Of a DNA stretch of 64,000 bases, positions 1 to 10,413 are shown piece after piece. How positions within the stretch are numbered: position 1 is the first letter of the stretch; each line of letters begins with the position of its first letter. The DNA is from Parapristionchus giblindavisi (lineage: Eukaryota > Nematoda > Chromadorea > Rhabditida > Diplogasteridae), in NCBI GenBank assembly GCA_943737045.1, contig CALSFV010000349.1, positions 124,001 to 188,000 of the forward strand. Direction: 5' to 3'. The notes below the pieces were generated by a model. That model worked only from the letters and a program-made list of their open reading frames with translations. It did not search any database and was not told the DNA's origin. Position numbers and translations under genes: made by a program.

Positions 1-194
1 ATTCGATGCTTTTTCAAGATATGATTATATATGCCGATTTTGGAACCGCCCATTTAACTACGCGGGGATGGACACTTCAGATGACTCCTACCTCATTATT
101 TCACATTCTCCCATGCGAAATACCCCGAACCCGTAGCAAAAAACAACAAATCCCAAATGCATTTATTAACAAAAAATGTGAAAAAGAAGTAGCC

Positions 195-417
195 GCCTTC
201 GTAGAGCAGTAGCAGCACTTCTTACGGCAGTTGGTGGCACGGAGTGGGACACGAACGTAGCACTTGCGGCAGATCTGCTTGTCGCAGTTGTACTTCTGAA
301 CGAGCCTACGGAGAGAAGGCTCGATGATGTCTCCGCAGAGACAGAGAAAAGGGTGGAGGGTAGCCAACTTCTCAATTCCGCACTGGGCGAGATTGCAGTC
401 ATCCTCGAGCTTGAAGC
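195..417 (-). pseudogene. Degenerate ubiquitin-ribosomal protein L40 fragment
   Basis: One continuous frame resembles the second half of ubiquitin followed by the start of ribosomal protein eL40. KLEDD...[13 protein letters not shown] matches the KQLEDG...YNIQKESTLH part of ubiquitin, and [24 protein letters not shown] is close to canonical L40. The ubiquitin half has drifted much more than the L40 half. The Gly-Gly at the ubiquitin/L40 junction, needed for release of the two products, reads Gly-Asp. The L40 part loses homology after NCRKK and runs into T-rich DNA with an AATAAA. A good 3' splice site (TTTTCCAG) sits at the 5' edge, so this looks like a DNA-level gene copy rather than a retrocopy. 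I found no upstream exon for the first half of ubiquitin. Pseudogene is the best call; a diverged expressed gene is less likely. Confidence -1.
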
Positions 418-575
418 CTGGAAAATTTATCAGTTGATGACGATGACAAGGATAACAATAGATAGAGGTTCTTACATGACCAAGATCTGCTCGCCTCCGA
501 TTCCTGTGCCATCCACGGTGCCCTTGATTGAGGAATGATGAGAGGTCTAAACGGGAGCGGAGACGTGGCTGCAAT

Positions 576-1054
576 ATTGAAAAAAATTATCGTTTGATAA
601 GGAATGTAAGACTGGGCTTTAATCATTTTATGCAAGAACCGTTTTTGGAAAACGCCTCCGCTAATGACGTCACATTATGGGTTTTCTGGAGAAGAGATTT
701 CCACTCGGCACTGCTTCCGATTATCCTATCATATATGCACAATTTAAATTATAGCATCGTTCGGATCCAAACATAGCATACCGTTATCGAAAACAGACAT
801 ATTTCCATTTCAAGTCTTTATTTAAACTTAATTCAATCCAACAATTTCGGCCGTTAATTTATTTAAAATAAAATTTTAAACTTAGAAACGAATTAAAGAA
901 TATCAATTGTCGTTTTGCTAAAGTATGTGAATATGTAATACTAAAGAGATGCAAAAGGAATGAAATGGAAGGACAACAGGGAAAGGTTGGCAGTCATATC
1001 GCGAGCAGTGCCGGTGATTCAAATACGATCGAACTAATCAAAAAACTTTCCTAC
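576..1054. other. Spacer or intron, no gene seen
   Basis: No convincing coding exon. Positions 640-690 carry TTTTGGAAAACGCCTCCGC next to GACGTCAC, very similar to the hairpin at 57.46-57.57 kb, so a fragment of the same short repeat is likely. The unrecognised minus-strand gene that follows may continue into this stretch. Confidence -1.
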
Positions 1055-3107
1055 CTTGCATGGGGACGATGTGCAGGTTCGGCGAGTCAAGAAGATAGTC
1101 GTCGGTGACACCAGACCGATCAGAGTAGGTGGCACGAGTCGAGGACATCTGAATCAGCACAGATAATTCGAACAAATAATTTCGATGCACAAGGATATCT
1201 GAAACAATGGATAATTCTAACAACTAGAGATAAATGAGCGCAGAAACGTGTCTACACCCATGCCTGAATCAACAGGAATTTCTGTACAAACAAATATTTA
1301 CTTTCTCACCTGGCCCTTTTGTCAATCCTGGGCGGTGCGCAGGACGGGACGAACTTCTTAGCGGGAGCTCGTGTGCCGGTAGAGCCACAGGGTAGACTAG
1401 ACGAAGGAGTCAAGCATATCTGAATCAACGGTTAATTCAAGCGCACACCAGAGAAATTGACAAAAGTGGAAAAAGAGTACGAATTGCGAAAATAATCAAA
1501 ATCCCAAGCAATTAAAAAGCTATAGGAAAGATTGGACAACGACCGTACGGCTCCAGACATACAAACGCAATACGGTTGACAACAACAAGGAAAACGACGA
1601 AAACGAGAAGCAAGAGACGAAAAAGGAAAATAGGAACTGAAAAGTTTCTCGAATGTTGCATCATTACGGTAGTCCCGTTTGATCAGAGCAGTGCCGTGTG
1701 GAGATAGGAGTGATGACTGAAGCCACATATCATTAACTGTAGATTGAGTGAAGAGCGTAGATGGATGTGCACTCATAGGAGTCTTCGACGATGATGATAA
1801 AGACGGAAAGAGTGGACGAGGAGAGGCCGTAGCTGCTCCTGATCCACCAATCATTAACGAATTGAGATGAGTCATGGCGGGCGAACGAGTTGAGCTCATC
1901 GAGCACGATGATGCACCTACAGAGTACGGTAGTTGATTGAGAATTGATTGATTACGGTATCCAATCGACACAGATACGGTAGCGTACATACCGTATGCCG
2001 GAGACATGGGAATGATAGTGGAGAGGAGTGAGGGTGGCTGATTGGGCTTGCCCTCAACAGTGGCACGCTGAGCTCCTGTGAGAAGTGTAGCAGGAATAGG
2101 ACCTCAATTAAATAGGATTAGTCTAGAACCAATGCCGTGTGGGAGATGTGTCCATGAATCTTGGCAAACCGTTTGGCAATAAAAGGGACGTCACTACAGG
2201 CTACCTATGGTTCACAGCGTTCTCATGACTTTCAAAGCAAGAACGACCGCTCAACATACAAACTCTCTCGAATACAATGGTCTCTCCTTTGTCTTGCTTT
2301 GGAAGAAAAATGGCTTGGACCAGAATACTGTGGGTTACGACCATACGTGGGCGGGCATTGCCGCTGGAAATGGAAATCGGGGGGTCGGACGCAAAAAATG
2401 ATATATTTTTATACGTTATTTTGAGTGATTTTTTTTGGAAAATCGGGGAGTCGGGTGAAAAAATCGGGGGTGTATTCATAGTTGGGCAAGCTGGGGGAAA
2501 GGCTGTGCGCAATCCGGGGAAGGGTGAGGCAAGGCTGTCCGCATGGCTATTTTTTGTCGAATTCGACTGGAAATTGTTCGATTTTTGCGAGGAAAGGCTA
2601 TGCGCAAGTCCCCCATGGAAAGGCAAGGCTGTGCGCAAAAAATATTCTTTTTCACGCGCCCACCTATGGGTGCATTGCCGCTAGCGGCAGTGGTGCCCAC
2701 GTATGGTTACGACGTCAGACAAACAGGCAGTCAAGCTTCATGGATACGGCGTCAGGAGTACTCCTCACCTCTGGATGGCCTCCATGGCTTACGCAATGAA
2801 GCATGAATAGTGGGAGTGGATAGCTTTCTAGTCGACGACGACACTGTGGGTGAAGTGACAGAGTTGTGTGGAGAACCAGGCGTGAAGGAAAAGAATGAAT
2901 TGGAAATCGATGATCTGAAATGGATACAATGGAAGGCTAGAAAACAATGATCGAATTACAAACTACAAAGCACACTTACCTCGATTCTATAGTTCCTGCC
3001 CTTCTATCATCAAGGTTGAGCTTGTCACAATCGAGCGAATCGGAAGACCATATGCAAGAGGAACCCGATGAGGACGACTCCCACTTGTTGGTCATACTCT
3101 GACGAGC
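1055..3107 (-). CDS. Unrecognised Ser/Thr/Pro-rich multi-exon gene, partial
   Basis: I do not recognise the product. Exons with good splice sites and compatible phases are, 5' to 3' on the minus strand: 3107-2980 (ARQSMTNKWESSSSGS...), 2914-2769 (...SFFSFTPGSPHNSVTSP...), 2075-1992 (GAQRATVEGKPNQPP...), then an exon starting at 1916 whose 3' end is uncertain (near 1630), 1419-1310, and 1148-1055. The first three junctions keep frame across phase 2, phase 1 and phase 1. The intron at 1917-1991 is typical for this genome, GTATGTAC...CTGTAG with two TACCGTA motifs. The translation is rich in Ser, Thr and Pro, suggesting a disordered regulatory protein; no catalytic domain is visible. The 693-nt intron at 2076-2768 is swollen by nested transposons. 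The 5' end begins at an acceptor, so an upstream exon is missing; the 3' end is undetermined. Confidence -1.
2213..2332. mobile_element. 120-bp CACAG-type MITE, copy 1
   Basis: The ends are CACAGCGTTCT and, inverted, CACAGTATTCT. The element is flanked on both sides by GGTT, a 4-bp target-site duplication. An equally long copy lies at 9650-9769. A 4-bp duplication with CACAG ends would suit a Chapaev/CMC-like superfamily; that assignment is inference. Confidence -1.
2342..2705. mobile_element. hAT-like MITE (outer), split by a related insertion
   Basis: Terminal inverted repeats are CATACGTGGGC and GCCCACGTATG. The flanks are GTTACGAC on both sides, a perfect 8-bp duplication at 2334-2341 and 2706-2713, the hallmark of hAT elements. 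The element starts immediately next to the CACAG MITE, so insertions have stacked in the same intron. Confidence -1.
2477..2668. mobile_element. hAT-like MITE (inner), family copy 1
   Basis: Ends are CATAGTTGGGC and GCCCACCTATG, flanked by GGTGTATT and GGTGCATT (7 of 8 bases identical). The interior repeats AAGGCTGTGCGCA-type words. A sister copy with a perfect duplication lies at 63018-63210. Three successive elements are therefore visible in about 500 bp. Confidence -1.
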
Positions 3108-3405
3108 CTGTAACATATCATATAATATCCGATACAGTAAGCCTTCAGCATAGGTCGAATAGCTAGGTTATAGGTTTTCAACATCCGGTCAGGTTTTTCT
3201 ATTTTTGGCAAATTTGGCTCAAAAGACGGTCAGGTTTTCAGATTGTTGCGAAATTTTAGCTGAAAATGTGGTTAGGCTTTACTTTAAGTGAACATCTATG
3301 ACGTGTGGTGCTACAGTAACCAAGGGAATAATTTGAATGAAATACCGTAATCCGGGTAAAACGAGCGGTGTTACAACAATTTTCCTTTTTGTCTATCTGA
3401 TTCCT
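3108..3405. other. Spacer with short GTCAGGTTTT repeats
   Basis: No gene. The word GGTCAGGTTTT occurs twice (about 3187 and 3230) and a related GTTAGGCTTT once, which looks like decayed tandem repeat. A TACCGTAATCC motif lies near 3342. Confidence -1.
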
Positions 3406-4086
3406 ATGTCGCGTCGTCGTCATTTGGCCTCATCTCCTTCCACATCCATGTCTACCTCACCCCCTCATAAGAAGGATCGTCCATCGATGCAGGATACCGT
3501 GGTCAAAGCCATGGAGTTCTCTTTGATGGATAGACCTCCATCTGTACCCGCTCCCTTATGGTCCAATATCACTTCACTTGTTTCTCTTCTTGCTACCTTT
3601 GTAGAGGAGCTTGCCTCTCGTGCTCAACCTCCACCTATCCAATCCTCTTCTACCCAATCCATTGTATCTAGTCTGGCCTCTCCTCCCTCACAATCTCTCT
3701 CTTACTCTGACTCGGTTGAGGCACAAATTCGTGGTCGTTCACTAGTTGTTTCGGGTCTCATTGAACCCGATCAATCACTTTCTCCATCTGAGAGATCGAG
3801 TGCAGATGGTATGGCTATCAGTGCCTTGCTGGATGCCCTCGATGTGGAAGCCACGCCCACCTCTGTCTTTCGTATGGGTAAACCGTCTGACGGTCGGCCC
3901 CGATTGGTAAAGGTGGTCCTTCCTGCTCGCTCCTTTCTTCTAACGGCTCTAAAGAACGGACAGGAACTTCGTACCAAGGCACAATTCAAAGGTGTGTTTG
4001 TTCGAAAGAGCCTTACTAGAGAAGAGCGAATTAAGAGAGACTATCTGGCTCAAGTGACATTCTCTTGGCACTTGGCCAAAAAGTGA
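3406..4086 (+). CDS. Non-LTR retrotransposon ORF1-like protein, frameshifted near its end
   Basis: Intronless open frame; the start MSRRRHLA is preferred over an in-frame ATG at 3337 because the upstream stretch does not look coding. A Ser/Pro-rich N-terminus and a short hydrophobic/coiled segment are followed by a domain typical of ORF1 of non-LTR elements: RGRSLVVSGL, then VFRMGKPSDGRPRLVKVVL, then FKGVFVRKSLTREERIKRDYL. Compared with the inverted copy of its own tail on the other side of the palindrome, the ORF lacks about 11 nt after RDYLAQVT, so it stops at 4086. In the neighbouring frame coding resemblance continues to a stop at 4185-4187 (...HEITDGVRFRHICSFAK). No endonuclease or reverse transcriptase is adjacent. 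The family call is by motif pattern only. Confidence -1.
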   Translation: MSRRRHLASSPSTSMSTSPPHKKDRPSMQDTVVKAMEFSLMDRPPSVPAPLWSNITSLVSLLATFVEELASRAQPPPIQSSSTQSIVSSLASPPSQSLSYSDSVEAQIRGRSLVVSGLIEPDQSLSPSERSSADGMAISALLDALDVEATPTSVFRMGKPSDGRPRLVKVVLPARSFLLTALKNGQELRTKAQFKGVFVRKSLTREERIKRDYLAQVTFSWHLAKK

Positions 4087-5233
4087 TAGGAACCGAACGG
4101 GCCCAAATTGTGTATAGGTGTAGTATGGGGTGGCATGAGATCACAGACGGAGTTAGGTTTCGTCATATCTGCTCCTTCGCTAAATAACGTAAGTTCCACA
4201 TAATGGCATCAAAATTTCAAAGTTTACGGATTCGTTCGATATGTGTATGCGACGATGGGTAATAATAAGCAGGTAAATTACACCAAGTCTCATCCCGGTC
4301 CAAAACCGTGAGGCCCAGAAAAAATTAAAAAACCAATAAAAATTAGTTTTATTTTTTGTTTTATTTTTCCTACAAATGCCTCTCGGTGGGTGACTTTTTT
4401 TATTTCTTTAATTTGACGAGTATTCATTAATGTAACTCATATATGAAAATGAACTAAAACAAATGGGTACAAATTTGCCTTCTTCCCGAAAAACCACGAC
4501 TAATTCGCCTTTTTTATCGCAAACTGACTACCATAATGCAAATGCGGAAATTCAAAATACTTCATTTTTCATATTTTATCGAAAAATAGTGTCATATTAC
4601 ACCTTTGATATTCAGATATCAAACAAAATATAAAAGAAAACAATAATATAATACCGAAAACGAATGAAAACATACAATGATTGAATTTCCGCATTTGCAT
4701 TACCGTAACCGGCACACGCTTAATCGGCTCAGTTTGCGATAAAAAGGCGAATTAGTCGTGGTTTTTCGGGAAGAAGGCAAATTTGTACCCATTTGTTTTA
4801 GTTCATTTTCATATATGAGTTACATTAATGAATACTCGTCAAATTAAAGAAATAAAAAAAGTCACCCACCGAGAGGCATTTGTAGGAAAAATAAAACAAA
4901 AAATAAAACAAATTTATTATTGGTTTTTAAATTTTTTCTGGGCCTCACGGTTTTGGACCGGGAGGAGACTTGGTGTAATTTACCTGCTTATTATTACCCA
5001 TCGTCGCATACACATATCGAACGAATCCGTAAACTTTGAAATTTTGATGCCATTATGTTGAACTTACGTTATTTAGCGAAGGAGCAGATATGACGAACCC
5101 TAACTCCGTCTGTGATCTCATGCCACCCCATAAGACACATATGCACAATTTGGGCCCGATCGGTTCCTATCACTTTTTGACCAAGTGCCAAGCCATAAGC
5201 AAAATATGTTCACTGAGTCAGATAGTCTCTCAT
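4034..5233. repeat. 1.2-kb palindrome containing the ORF1 tail
   Basis: Left arm about 4034-4552 and right arm about 4678-5233 are inverted copies, with an AT-rich centre of about 125 bp. The arms include the last ~55 nt of the ORF1-like frame plus about 450 nt of downstream AT-rich DNA (for example GTCACCCACCGAGAGGCATT). Small indels distinguish the arms; the right arm keeps sequence missing on the left and carries an extra TTACGGTA-containing stretch near the centre. Confidence -1.
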
Positions 5234-5239
5234 AAGGGA

Positions 5240-6292
5240 TTTCCAATTTCAACCTGCATATGTACGAGCGCGTCTGACTAGAGATATCATCAAGCTTTAC
5301 GAAAGTTCAAACATGTTCACATGGCTTAGTGGCAAGAGTGTTGTGTAGTGATCCGAACCTCGTATGTTCGAATCCTACCCAGCGTAAATCAACTTTGCTT
5401 ATTTTTCTTATTGTTTAAATCTATTTCAAATCCCTTAAATGTAAGGCAATAATTCCCTTACAGGCAAGGGAAATAATTCCCTTGTATGACTGGGAATAAT
5501 TCTCTTGGGGTACCTTAGCCAGGGAATTATTCCCTAACATATAAGGGAAATTTTTGTGAGTGTACATTCAAACCCACTCATGGTCGTGTATCCTCTTTCT
5601 CTTTTCATATCCCTCGTTGTAGACGCGAGAACATGCGTTCATCTTTTGCACTTAGAACATCCCGTTACCTGACAAAACTACATTGTATTATCGATCCATC
5701 CCAATCAATATCCATAATAAAAGCTAAACTTTTATCCTCCCCTCCGCAAGCCTTGTTTCACAAACTAGGCCTCCCTTCCATCGACTTGTAAGGATTCTCC
5801 TGTTTTTGTCCTTCCGGTTCATGTCAGTCTGTCTCTACTGACACAAAGCGGTCCTCTTCCCGCTTAGGGCCTCCTCCACTCTAATATATTGAACCTGGAA
5901 GCGACGATACACAGTGAGATCCTTCCCTCCCTCTCTCCGACCCCCTCGCCTCAACATTATTCACATTATTCATTTATCACTTGTTGTCACATTTATTCAA
6001 TGTATGATAAATTAAATTAAATTAAAAATTCATTTTCGTTATCAGTCAGAAGCAAATATTCAGTGAAAAGAACGCTTTATGCCATGACATAAAAGGATTA
6101 CGGTAACACCAAGCCGTACTATGCGTTACAGTAACACCAAACCACACTAGAGCATACATGTCCCCAAAAAGATCAAAAACGTAGTTCGTGTTCTTCACTA
6201 TGTGTCTTACAGTACCATCCACTCTATCTTCGGGATGGGATAAATGGAAGTCTCTGAATACAGTAACCAAGAGATACCGTACCTACTACTCC
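5240..6292. other. Spacer: tRNA-like piece and GGGAATAATTCCC cluster, otherwise empty
   Basis: Apart from the tRNA-like sequence, positions 5440-5550 hold four or five variants of the palindrome GGGAATAATTCCC. Positions 5560-5990 show no gene. Positions 6046-6290 have an open minus frame with TACCGTA-type motifs but no credible exon structure. Confidence -1.
5323..5388 (+). pseudogene. tRNA-like sequence
   Basis: An A-box-like TGGCTTAGTGG and a B-box GTTCGAATCC are correctly spaced, and the T-stem forms four of five pairs. The acceptor ends do not pair, so this is a tRNA-derived repeat or pseudogene rather than a working tRNA. Confidence -1.
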
Positions 6293-6567
6293 TTAGTAGC
6301 AGCCGTAGTGGTTGGGCTCATCGAAGCTTGTCGTTAATCTGCCATCGAATCCAATTGCGGGTTGATGCTGAAATTATTGATTGATTATAGGGGCGAAATG
6401 TGGAAAAGATAAATCGATACCTTGATGCCTTGGAGGTGGAAGGAGCTTGGACTTGGATGAGGCCTACAAATAGCAAAGATTAAAGATCATCTACCGTACC
6501 TCGTAATGAGTTTACCATACCTTGTTCTTCTTTTTGTCGTCTTCATACCATTCTCAGTCTTCGCCAT
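6293..6567 (-). CDS. Small three-exon gene, 54 aa, function unknown
   Basis: Exons 6567-6521, 6463-6421 and 6367-6293 join with exact phase (45+2, 1+42 and 75 nt). Introns are GTATGG...TTGTAG (57 nt) and GTATCG...TTTCAG (53 nt), both ideal nematode introns. The product begins MAKTENGMKTTKRRTRPHP and ends DEPNHYGCY followed by TAA. There is no signal peptide or hydrophobic segment; it is basic at the N-terminus and has a Tyr-Gly-Cys-Tyr end. The first intron contains TACGGTAG and TACCGTA-type motifs. Three short open exons with correct splice signals are unlikely by chance, but I know no family for it and an extra 5' exon is possible. Confidence -1.
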
Positions 6568-8760
6568 GACTTCACTTGTGGAGTGGACGACATGAAATAT
6601 AGAGGATTCAATATCATAAATATTATTCGTTAATCACAGAAATAAACAATAGAATATACCTTTTATCTTATGTCCTGCTATTATATTATAGTAGAACATC
6701 CTTCCTTCCTTCCGACGAGTAGACATGAAATTAAAATAACGATTAATATATGAAATATTATAATTTATATAATGATGGGAGGGGAAGGGGGGAGAGGGGG
6801 GAGTAGGAGGGGGAGGGGAGGGGGAGAGGGGAGGGGAGGAGGAGTAAGAGGGGGAGGAAGGGAGAGAGAAAGGGAAGGGAAGGGGAAAGGGAGGGGGAAG
6901 GGGGAGGGGAGGGAAGAGAGAGAGAGAGGGTTATTCTCCTTTCCTTCAGCCTATTCCTTCAAATAATGAAGGAATAAGCTGAAAGAAAGGAAGGGGGTGA
7001 AGTTCACGAAACTTATCCGGCCATACTTTATGACCATAATGTTCAAAGATCAAATGAGATCAAAGATTAAAATAGCGCTACCAATTTGAGAAAGATCAAA
7101 ACTGCGCAGTTGTGTTGCCCCTTGAGCCCCTATTTTTGGGCCGAAATGGGGCATCACAGACATCTTTTGGACGGAAAGAATTAAAAGATAAGAATCAACT
7201 TATCTCACCTAATCTCTCGCGTAGCCCTTTCACATAAGTATAGAAAAGTAAAGAATGTAAAAAGAGTATTGTTGATTTAAACTGCCTCTCACAAAATGCA
7301 GTAATTTAAAAAAAAATCATTTTGATTGATTGATTGGAATTTACCACTTTCACTAATGACGAACAAATAATAAATATTGCACAATACAATTGAAATGAAG
7401 CGAAAAAAGAATGTACAAAATAAAAATTTAAACAAAATGATCGGTGCTAATGCCATCTAACACTATTGGGTATTCCAAAAACATTTTGTTTTCCTCTGTT
7501 AAAATCATGAAGAGAGGTCGAATAAGATTGTAAAGAGATGATTATTGTAATCTATTCGTTCCACGCATATTACGCATATTATGTGTATTATGTATCCACG
7601 CATATTATGTGCGCGTTTTCGTTAAGAGAAAACGAGTTGATGGGGCGAAAAGAAGGGACAAATACCGCGAACGCAAACCGCGAAGATAGGCGAAGAAGAT
7701 AGTATATCTATCATATCTGTTTATTGTCTTTCGCATTTATGATTGACAAAATCATCATTCTAAACAATTGAAATGATTTCAAATCGAGTATGAAGAATGT
7801 TAGGTGCATTCATCATCTCATAGTAACTTATCCTGGATGGGGGGACTCTCATAATCATGAAAACGGGAAAACAATAGCAAGGTGTATCAATCGTCCTTTC
7901 GGATAAGCTGACTTGTCTGGCAGATTTTAGTCAAGGGTGGCAGCATACAACGAAAACACAATGAAATATAACGAAAAGATTCATGAATAGTGATAATAAA
8001 AATGCAACGAGAAACAAATAAAAAACAGAACGTCCTTAGACGTACAAAACAATCAGAACTAGGATTATGTAATAAACAAATTACACATATTATGAGGTCT
8101 GAAATAAAAGAGAATATAAACAATATAGGACAAGATACCATTGGGGGTTACTGTGACTGGCTAGATTGGGTCATGATATGAATACTAAATAACAAAACTG
8201 GGTTACTGTAAATGGCAAAATTTGGTCAAAAAATTAAAAATAAATAACAAAAACAAGGTATATTGTAACTGACTAGGTTACGATAAAACATATGAAGTAT
8301 AAATTAAAAAAATCTACGGCAAAAACAAGGGGAAATGAAATGGGAGAAATTAGGGAACATCACTGTTAAGGGGCATTTAAAGGAACAATTTTCAAAAAAA
8401 ATAGTATGCTGTAATGGGGGGGGGTCATGTGATGGAAAGGAGCGATAGAAGGCGAGCGAAGAGCATCATTCTTTATTCTTCATTTATTTATTTACTTTGA
8501 TTTTCTTCTTTTTCTTTTCTTTTTCTTATCTTTCTTTTTTATTTCTTTTCTTTTTTATTTTATTTTCTTTTTTATTTCTTTTTTACTCTCGCTCTAGCCG
8601 AACTATCCTTATTCCAATTGATTGGGAAGCATCCGAGGAGCTGCAGGGAATGTTCACAACGAGTGATCAGCCTGAAATATACGACATATTAGAAGTGACG
8701 ACATATTAAACCTCACGGTGGTTGTTGAACCAGACAATGATCTTTCGATATCATAAACAG
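6568..8760. other. Gene-poor AT-rich spacer with GA and CT tracts
   Basis: Positions 6772-6930 are almost pure G/A (GGGGAGGGGGAGA-like). A short hairpin (CCTTCAGCCTATTCCTTC against GAAGGAATAAGCTGAAAG) sits at 6941-6985. Positions 8497-8590 are a pure C/T tract. Open frames inside these tracts come from composition. I see no gene elsewhere in this stretch. Confidence -1.
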
Positions 8761-10040
8761 CAGCGAGATATTGTGTACTGACCATGAGTTCGCGAACCAT
8801 GTCCTCCTTGAACTCCTTCTATTCATCAGAGGTCCTTAGTGCCTTAGAGCTTCTTTCTGACCACACCCTGAGCTCCTAGACATCGATGGGATCGGTCATG
8901 TAACGAACCTGTAAACAAACAACTAACAACGATTTAAAGATAATAACCAAAGGTTTTAGAAAAAAGAAACATACCTCTTACAATTGTTAGCACTTCATGT
9001 AAGTTATCCTCATCCTCAACGACCTCGTCGAAGAGCTCAAGGAACTTCGACTCCCTTGACGAAGTTATGCCGCCATCAGCTCATCGCAGTTGAAAGATGT
9101 ATTTGCTTAGCTTACTAAAACGAATTCAAAAATGATAAAAATAAATGAACATTTTAATACCTTGATGGAGTTCTTGCTGTAATTCTCCTTCTTTCCATGA
9201 TACGGAGTAAATCAAGACACTTGGCACTTTATGTGCATGGCACTTCGGTATATCGGGGTCCTTGACGGCTCTGTAATATTGAGTATTAATTAATAACACT
9301 TAATGATACCCGCATTCTCTGTCTAAACTAGCAACGTATTCTCGTTCATTCACTCTTTCACCGATAATTACTATGACGACCCCCTAGGCGATACCAGTAA
9401 GATCCACTAAAGAGCTTTGCGAAAGTAGATACAGAGTAAACGATAGATAAGTGCACAAACCTGACGACGAAATATCATCTTGTCCAAGATTGCGAGCAGG
9501 CGAGAAAGACCTTGTCGGCGACACGGAAGGTAGTGTAGAATATCCTACGTCGTACTGTCAAATCAGAGTAGTCAACTCCGGCCTGAATAAACAAAATTAT
9601 ATCAAGAAGCTGTAAATGTAAAGATGAAATCAGTACCTGGAGTGCGTCTCACAGCGTTCTCATGACTTTCAAAGCAAGAACGACCGCTCAACATACACAC
9701 TCTCTCGAATACAATGGTCTCTCCTTTGTCTTGCTTTGGAAGAAAAATGGCTTGGACCAGAATACTGTGGTCTATGAAGGACCTGTTGCGAGACTTGGCG
9801 ATGGCACCCAGGTTGTTGACTAGATCAGCCTTGGTCATACCGATACCGGTATCCTTGAAGGTGATAATGAAATAACAGCGAACTTGAAATGAAATAAAAT
9901 CAACAAGAACGATACAAACCATTTCCTCCTTGCCGAGCTCAAAAGCTTGAGTAAGAGGCTGCTCTGATCAAGAGCATCATAAGTATCAGACTAATTCTCC
10001 TGAATATCCACCGTCCATGAGTAGAATATCCCCTCTTTCT
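8760..10040 (-). pseudogene. HSP90 (daf-21-like) pseudogene
   Basis: Pieces of cytosolic HSP90 appear in the right order on the minus strand. Near 10015-9970 [12 protein letters not shown] corresponds to ELISNASDALDK. At 9860-9775 [21 protein letters not shown] is almost canonical. At 9655-9640 and 9582-9500 ALQAGVDYSD and VADKV follow across an intron. Near 9090-8990 NFVKGV and KFLELFDEVVEDEDN match the middle/C-terminal region. Frames shift between pieces, in-frame stops occur, the ATPase loop Gly residues are lost, and large parts are missing. A 120-bp MITE sits inside the exon after [10 protein letters not shown]. Residual introns argue for a decayed gene copy, not a processed one. The 3' boundary is vague; weak similarity continues near 8840-8910. 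Confidence -1.
9650..9769. mobile_element. 120-bp CACAG-type MITE, copy 2, in HSP90 exon
   Basis: Nearly identical to 2213-2332, flanked on both sides by GTCT (4-bp duplication at 9646-9649 and 9770-9773). Removing it and one GTCT restores the HSP90 reading ...SFIDALQAG, so the insertion site is defined to the base. Confidence -1.
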
Positions 10041-10413
10041 CTCTCCCTTTCCATCTCTACATTCAAACGTCGTCCTTAGTGGCTTTTATTGAAGGCGTAC
10101 CATCATCTGACTTGCCGAGGGTCTTCTATTATGGTATCCTTTTACCCTGTTGATCTTGATTCGGTCTTTAATCAGATAATCATTTTATGAATATTCATAC
10201 ATTGGTGAGTGTTCACTATAACACGAAATGTTAAATAGAACACTGTTTCACTGATTGTGTGTAGTGTCCTCTCGATATTATATACTAGACGATTCCACGT
10301 TTGTTCCTTCATTATTCATACAATTCACTGATCAAGCAAGGGAAACTTTTGGTGTATATAAGGGATAGTTCCAGTAGATGATCCATTTCTGTAAATGTCC
10401 ATAGAACTCGACG

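Noticed and set aside
101..194. Continuation of the L40-like frame
   Set aside because: After NCRKK the translation no longer resembles L40 and the DNA looks like a 3' untranslated region with AATAAA.
5440..5550. CRISPR-like array
   Set aside because: Repeats are short, palindromic and irregularly spaced in a eukaryotic genome.
6772..6966. Gly/Arg-rich open frame
   Set aside because: Lies in an almost pure G/A tract with no splice or start context.
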